A stretch of DNA of 12,409 nucleotides, taken from positions 22,716-35,124 of the forward strand of contig JAQUGB010000002.1 in assembly GCA_028684345.1 (NCBI GenBank). The letters are read 5' to 3'. This document shows, piece by piece, positions 9,097-12,409 of the stretch. The notes beneath the pieces were generated by a model. The model was not told where the DNA came from and did not search any database. It saw only the letters and a list, made by a program, of their open reading frames with translations. Origin of the DNA: Tepidiphilus sp. GTDB lineage: Bacteria; Pseudomonadota; Gammaproteobacteria; Burkholderiales; Rhodocyclaceae. The position numbers were made by a program, and so were the translations under genes. The first letter of the stretch is position 1. Every line of letters starts with the position of its first letter.

Positions 9097-9570
9097 TCAG
9101 ACGTAGCGCACGTCCAAGATCTCGAACTCGCGCAGCCCTCCGGGGGTTTGCACCTGCACCACGTCGCCGGCGTACTTGCCGATCAGGGCGCGAGCGATCG
9201 GCGAGCTCACCGAAATCCTCCCCGCCTTCACGTCGGCCTCTTCGTCGCCGACGATCTGGTAGCACGCTTTCTCGCCGCTCTCCAGATCCTCGAGCTCGAC
9301 GGTGGCGCCGAACACGACCCGCCCGTCGGCATCCAGGGTTTTCGGGTCGATGATCTGGGCATTCGCCAGTTTCGCCTCCAGCTCCTGGATACGCCCTTCG
9401 ATGAAGGCCTGACGCTCGCGCGCGGCGTCGTATTCGGCGTTCTCGGAAAGATCGCCGTGGGCGCGCGCTTCGGCGATCGCCGCGATCACCGCCTGCCGCT
9501 CCACGGTTTTCAGGCGGTGCAACTCCTGGCGCAGCTTTTCCGCGCCTTCGACCGTCATGGGATATTTCAT
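9097..9570 (-). CDS. greA: Transcription elongation factor GreA
   Basis: GreA enters the secondary channel of RNA polymerase and stimulates transcript cleavage in backtracked complexes. It has 157 residues (E. coli 158). The N-terminal coiled coil (1-~75) holds the tip HGDLSENAEY with the acidic catalytic pair Asp40/Glu43. The C-terminal FKBP-like domain shows GRVVFGATVELEDL, QIVGDEEAD, SSPIARALIGK and TPGGLREFEILDV. The ATG at 9570 overlaps the carB stop by 4 nt (ATGA), with GGAGGAGG 4 nt upstream inside carB, which implies translational coupling to carB. All key residues are present. Confidence 0.98.
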   Translation of the reverse strand: MKYPMTVEGAEKLRQELHRLKTVERQAVIAAIAEARAHGDLSENAEYDAARERQAFIEGRIQELEAKLANAQIIDPKTLDADGRVVFGATVELEDLESGEKACYQIVGDEEADVKAGRISVSSPIARALIGKYAGDVVQVQTPGGLREFEILDVRYV

Positions 9571-12407
9571 CTCGCCTCCTCCCGCAACTGGGCGTGCAGG
9601 GATTGCAAGGAATAAACGTCATAGCGACCGGCCTGTTCGATCCCCAAACAAGCGGCCTCGGCTCCCTCGATCGTCGTGAAGAAGGCCGTGATCTTGGCTG
9701 CGAGGGCACTGGTACGAATCGAGCGCGAATCGAGCACGGCCTGGCGTTTCTCCTCGACGGTGTTGATGACGAAATCGATCTCGCCGTTTTTGATCATGTC
9801 GACGATGTGCGGCCGCCCTTCGGTGACTTTGTTCACCACGCGCACGGGAATACCGGCCTGGGCGATCACGCCGGCCGTACCGCGCGTGGCTACCAGATCG
9901 AAACCGAGGGCGTGCAGCTTACGGGCGATCTCCACCGCTGCGGGCCGATCCTTGGGCTTGACGCTGATGAACGCGCGTCCCTTGGTGGGCAAGCGCACCC
10001 CCGCGGCCAACTGCGCCTTGTAAAAGGCTTCGGCGAAGGTCTGGCCGATGCCCATGACTTCGCCGGTCGATTTCATCTCGGGCCCCAGGATGGGATCGAC
10101 GCCGGGGAATTTCACGAAGGGGAAAACCACCTCTTTCACCGAATAGTAAGACGGCACGATCTCGCGCGTCACCCCCTGCTCGGCGAGCGGGCGCCCCACC
10201 ATGCAGCGCGCCGCCACCTTGGCGAGCGGCACGCCGCAGGCCTTGGAGACGAAAGGCACCGTGCGTGAGGCGCGCGGATTGACCTCCAGCACATAGACGA
10301 CGGCCTCTTCACCCGAGCCCTGGATGGCGAACTGCACGTTCATCAGGCCCACCACGCCGAGCGCCCGGGCCATGGCCACCGTCTGGCGGCGCATCTCGTC
10401 GAGCACGGCAGGCGCGAGCGTGTAGGGCGGCAGCGAACAGGCCGAATCGCCCGAATGTACGCCGGCCATCTCGATGTGCTCCATGATGCCGCCGATCACC
10501 ACGTCCTTGCCGTCGGCGAGCGCATCGACATCGACCTCGGTGGCGTCGTTCAAGAACCGGTCGAGCAGGACAGGCGAGTCGTTCGACACTTTCACCGCCT
10601 CGCGCATGTAGCGCTCGAGGTCTTTCTGCTCGTGCACGATCTCCATGGCGCGTCCGCCGAGCACGTAACTGGGGCGCACCACCAGCGGATAGCCGATCTC
10701 GGCGGCGAGCCGCAGCGCCTCCTCGGGCGTGCGCGCCGTGCGGTTGGGCGGCTGGCGCAGGCCCAGTTGCACGAGCAGCTGCTGGAAGCGTTCGCGGTCT
10801 TCGGCGGCGTCGATCGCATCGGGCGAGGTACCGATGATGGGCACGCCGTTCGCCTCCAGCGCCCTGGCTCGCTTGAGCGGCGTCTGTCCGCCGAACTGCA
10901 CGATAACCCCTTCGGGGCGCTCGACGTGGACGATCTCGAGGATGTCTTCCAGCGTGATCGGCTCGAAGTAGAGCCGGTCGGAGGTGTCGTAGTCGGTGGA
11001 GACGGTCTCGGGGTTGCAATTGACCATGATGGTCTCGAAGCCGTCCTCGCGCAGCGCGAGCGCCGCATGCACGCAGCAATAATCGAACTCGATCCCCTGA
11101 CCGATGCGGTTGGGGCCGCCGCCGAGGATCATGATCTTGCGCCGCGTGGTGGGCGCCGCCTCGCACTCTTCCTCGTAGGTGGAATAGAGGTAGGCCGTCT
11201 GAGTGGCGAACTCGGCCGCACAGGTATCCACTCGCTTATAGACCGGACGCACGCCCAGGGCATGCCGGTGCAGGCGCACGGCGGTTTCGTCGCGCTGCAG
11301 CAGCTTGGCGAGCCGCCGGTCGGAGAACCCCTTGCGCTTGAGCGCGCGCATCTGCGCCGCGTCGATCGCCTCGAGCGAGCGCCCCACGAGCGACTGCTCC
11401 GTGCGCACGAGATCCTCGATCTGGGCGAGGAACCATGGATCGATGCGCGACAGGCGATGCACGTCGGCCTGGGTATAGCCTTCGCGGAACGCCTGGCCCA
11501 CGTACCAGATGCGCTGCGGGCCGGGGTTGGCCAGCTCATGTTCGAGTGCTTCGCGGCCGGTGTCGACCTCGTCGAGCCCGTAAGCGCCCACTTCCAGCCC
11601 ACGCAAGGCTTTCTGGAAGGACTCCTGGAAGGTGCGACCGATCGCCATCACCTCGCCCACGGATTTCATCTGCGTGGTGAGGCGATCGTCGGCCTGTGGG
11701 AATTTCTCGAAGGCGAACCGCGGCACCTTGGTGACCACGTAATCGATCGTCGGCTCGAAGGAAGCCGGCGTCGCCCCGCCGGTAATCTCGTTCTTGAGCT
11801 CGTCGAGCGTGTAGCCCACGGCGAGCTTGGCCGCCACCTTGGCGATGGGAAAGCCCGTGGCCTTGGAGGCGAGCGCCGAAGAGCGCGACACGCGCGGGTT
11901 CATTTCGATGACGATCATGCGCCCGTCTTCAGGGTTGATGGCGAACTGTACGTTGGAGCCACCCGTATCGACCCCGATCTCACGCAGCACGGCGAGGGAG
12001 GCATCGCGCATGCGCTGGTATTCCTTGTCAGTGAGCGTCTGCGCCGGCGCTACCGTGATCGAATCGCCCGTGTGCACGCCCATGGGATCGAGGTTCTCGA
12101 TGGAACAGACGATGATGCAATTGTCGGCGCGATCGCGCACGACCTCCATCTCGAATTCCTTCCACCCGATGAGCGACTCCTCGATGAGAAGCTCGCTGAC
12201 GGGACTCGCGTCCAGCCCCCGCTTGCAGATCTCGACGAACTCCTCCATGTTGTAGGCGATGCCGCCCCCCGTGCCCCCGAGCGTGAAGGAAGGCCGGATG
12301 ATGACCGGAAAGCCGATCCGCGCCTGCACGGCCATCGCCTCTTCCAAGGTATGGGCGATACCCGAGCGCGCCGACTCCAGCCCGATGCGCGTCATCGCCT
12401 CCTTGAA
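9567..12407 (-). CDS. carB: Carbamoyl phosphate synthase large subunit, N-terminus outside window
   Basis: CarB makes carbamoyl phosphate from ammonia (delivered by CarA from glutamine), bicarbonate and 2 ATP, feeding arginine and pyrimidine synthesis. About 946 residues are present; roughly the first 130 (to the E. coli Phe132 equivalent) lie beyond the right edge, so the ATG at 12395 is internal. Seen in order: the rest of the carboxyphosphate ATP-grasp unit (RPSFTLGGTGGGIAYN, EMNPRVSRSSALASKATG), an oligomerisation region (KRKGFSDRRLAKLL, VYKRVDTCAAEFATQTAYLY), the carbamoyl-phosphate unit (GGGPNRIGQGIEFDYCCVHA, RPSYVLGGRAMEI, EVNPRASRTVPFVSKA), and the C-terminal MGS-like allosteric domain (NKVTEGRPHI, FVINTVEEKRQ) that binds effectors such as UMP and ornithine in E. 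coli. It is intact where visible and overlaps greA by 4 nt. carA is expected upstream. Confidence 0.98.
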   Translation of the reverse strand, partial: FKEAMTRIGLESARSGIAHTLEEAMAVQARIGFPVIIRPSFTLGGTGGGIAYNMEEFVEICKRGLDASPVSELLIEESLIGWKEFEMEVVRDRADNCIIVCSIENLDPMGVHTGDSITVAPAQTLTDKEYQRMRDASLAVLREIGVDTGGSNVQFAINPEDGRMIVIEMNPRVSRSSALASKATGFPIAKVAAKLAVGYTLDELKNEITGGATPASFEPTIDYVVTKVPRFAFEKFPQADDRLTTQMKSVGEVMAIGRTFQESFQKALRGLEVGAYGLDEVDTGREALEHELANPGPQRIWYVGQAFREGYTQADVHRLSRIDPWFLAQIEDLVRTEQSLVGRSLEAIDAAQMRALKRKGFSDRRLAKLLQRDETAVRLHRHALGVRPVYKRVDTCAAEFATQTAYLYSTYEEECEAAPTTRRKIMILGGGPNRIGQGIEFDYCCVHAALALREDGFETIMVNCNPETVSTDYDTSDRLYFEPITLEDILEIVHVERPEGVIVQFGGQTPLKRARALEANGVPIIGTSPDAIDAAEDRERFQQLLVQLGLRQPPNRTARTPEEALRLAAEIGYPLVVRPSYVLGGRAMEIVHEQKDLERYMREAVKVSNDSPVLLDRFLNDATEVDVDALADGKDVVIGGIMEHIEMAGVHSGDSACSLPPYTLAPAVLDEMRRQTVAMARALGVVGLMNVQFAIQGSGEEAVVYVLEVNPRASRTVPFVSKACGVPLAKVAARCMVGRPLAEQGVTREIVPSYYSVKEVVFPFVKFPGVDPILGPEMKSTGEVMGIGQTFAEAFYKAQLAAGVRLPTKGRAFISVKPKDRPAAVEIARKLHALGFDLVATRGTAGVIAQAGIPVRVVNKVTEGRPHIVDMIKNGEIDFVINTVEEKRQAVLDSRSIRTSALAAKITAFFTTIEGAEAACLGIEQAGRYDVYSLQSLHAQLREEAR

Positions 12408-12409
12408 TT

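Noticed and set aside
12393..12395. ATG as the start of carB
   Set aside because: The frame continues upstream to the window edge with residues (FKEA) aligning to the E. coli CarB interior near position 132, so this Met is internal.

Overview
This window is a dense, high-GC stretch of bacterial chromosome carrying mostly housekeeping genes. Gene content and order suggest a betaproteobacterium. Pointers are aromatic/aspartate aminotransferase divergent from uvrB, clpS-clpA, carB overlapping greA, and yhbY divergent from rlmE. I cannot name a genus from sequence alone. GC-rich third codon positions create long antisense and out-of-frame shadow reading frames over tyrB, clpA and aceA; these were not annotated.

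Left part (1-5259): the N-terminal half of uvrB runs leftward off the edge. Divergent from it is a PLP aminotransferase (aspC/tyrB type). Next come an unrecognised 78-residue acidic protein, a perfect 10-bp hairpin, and the N-degron adaptor/unfoldase pair clpS-clpA, separated by only 2 nt.

Middle (5260-7899): a leftward HicB-HicA type toxin-antitoxin pair sits between clpA and rraA and ends in an 11-bp hairpin just before the end of clpA. Rightward rraA (RraA/HMG-aldolase fold, with a complete D-X20-R-D motif) is followed by a regulatory region. That region holds a perfect 14-bp palindrome, a sigma70-like promoter and an intrinsic terminator placed inside the leader. Then comes aceA, the glyoxylate-shunt isocitrate lyase, closed by its own intrinsic terminator.

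Right part (7900-12409): rlmE (23S rRNA 2'-O-methyltransferase) points left and yhbY (CRM-domain ribosome assembly protein with an unusual basic tail) points right from a 47-nt shared promoter region. greA and carB (the latter truncated by the right edge) form a leftward pair with a 4-nt ATGA overlap. ftsH, which usually follows rlmE, is absent here, and aceA converges on rlmE instead.

I see no phage, IS element, CRISPR array, tRNA or rRNA, and no clearly new multi-gene system. The points most worth a second look are the aceA control region, the clpS promoter/hairpin, the HicBA insertion, the unknown small gene, and the aldolase-type active site in 'RraA'. No gene-free gap exceeds 150 bases.
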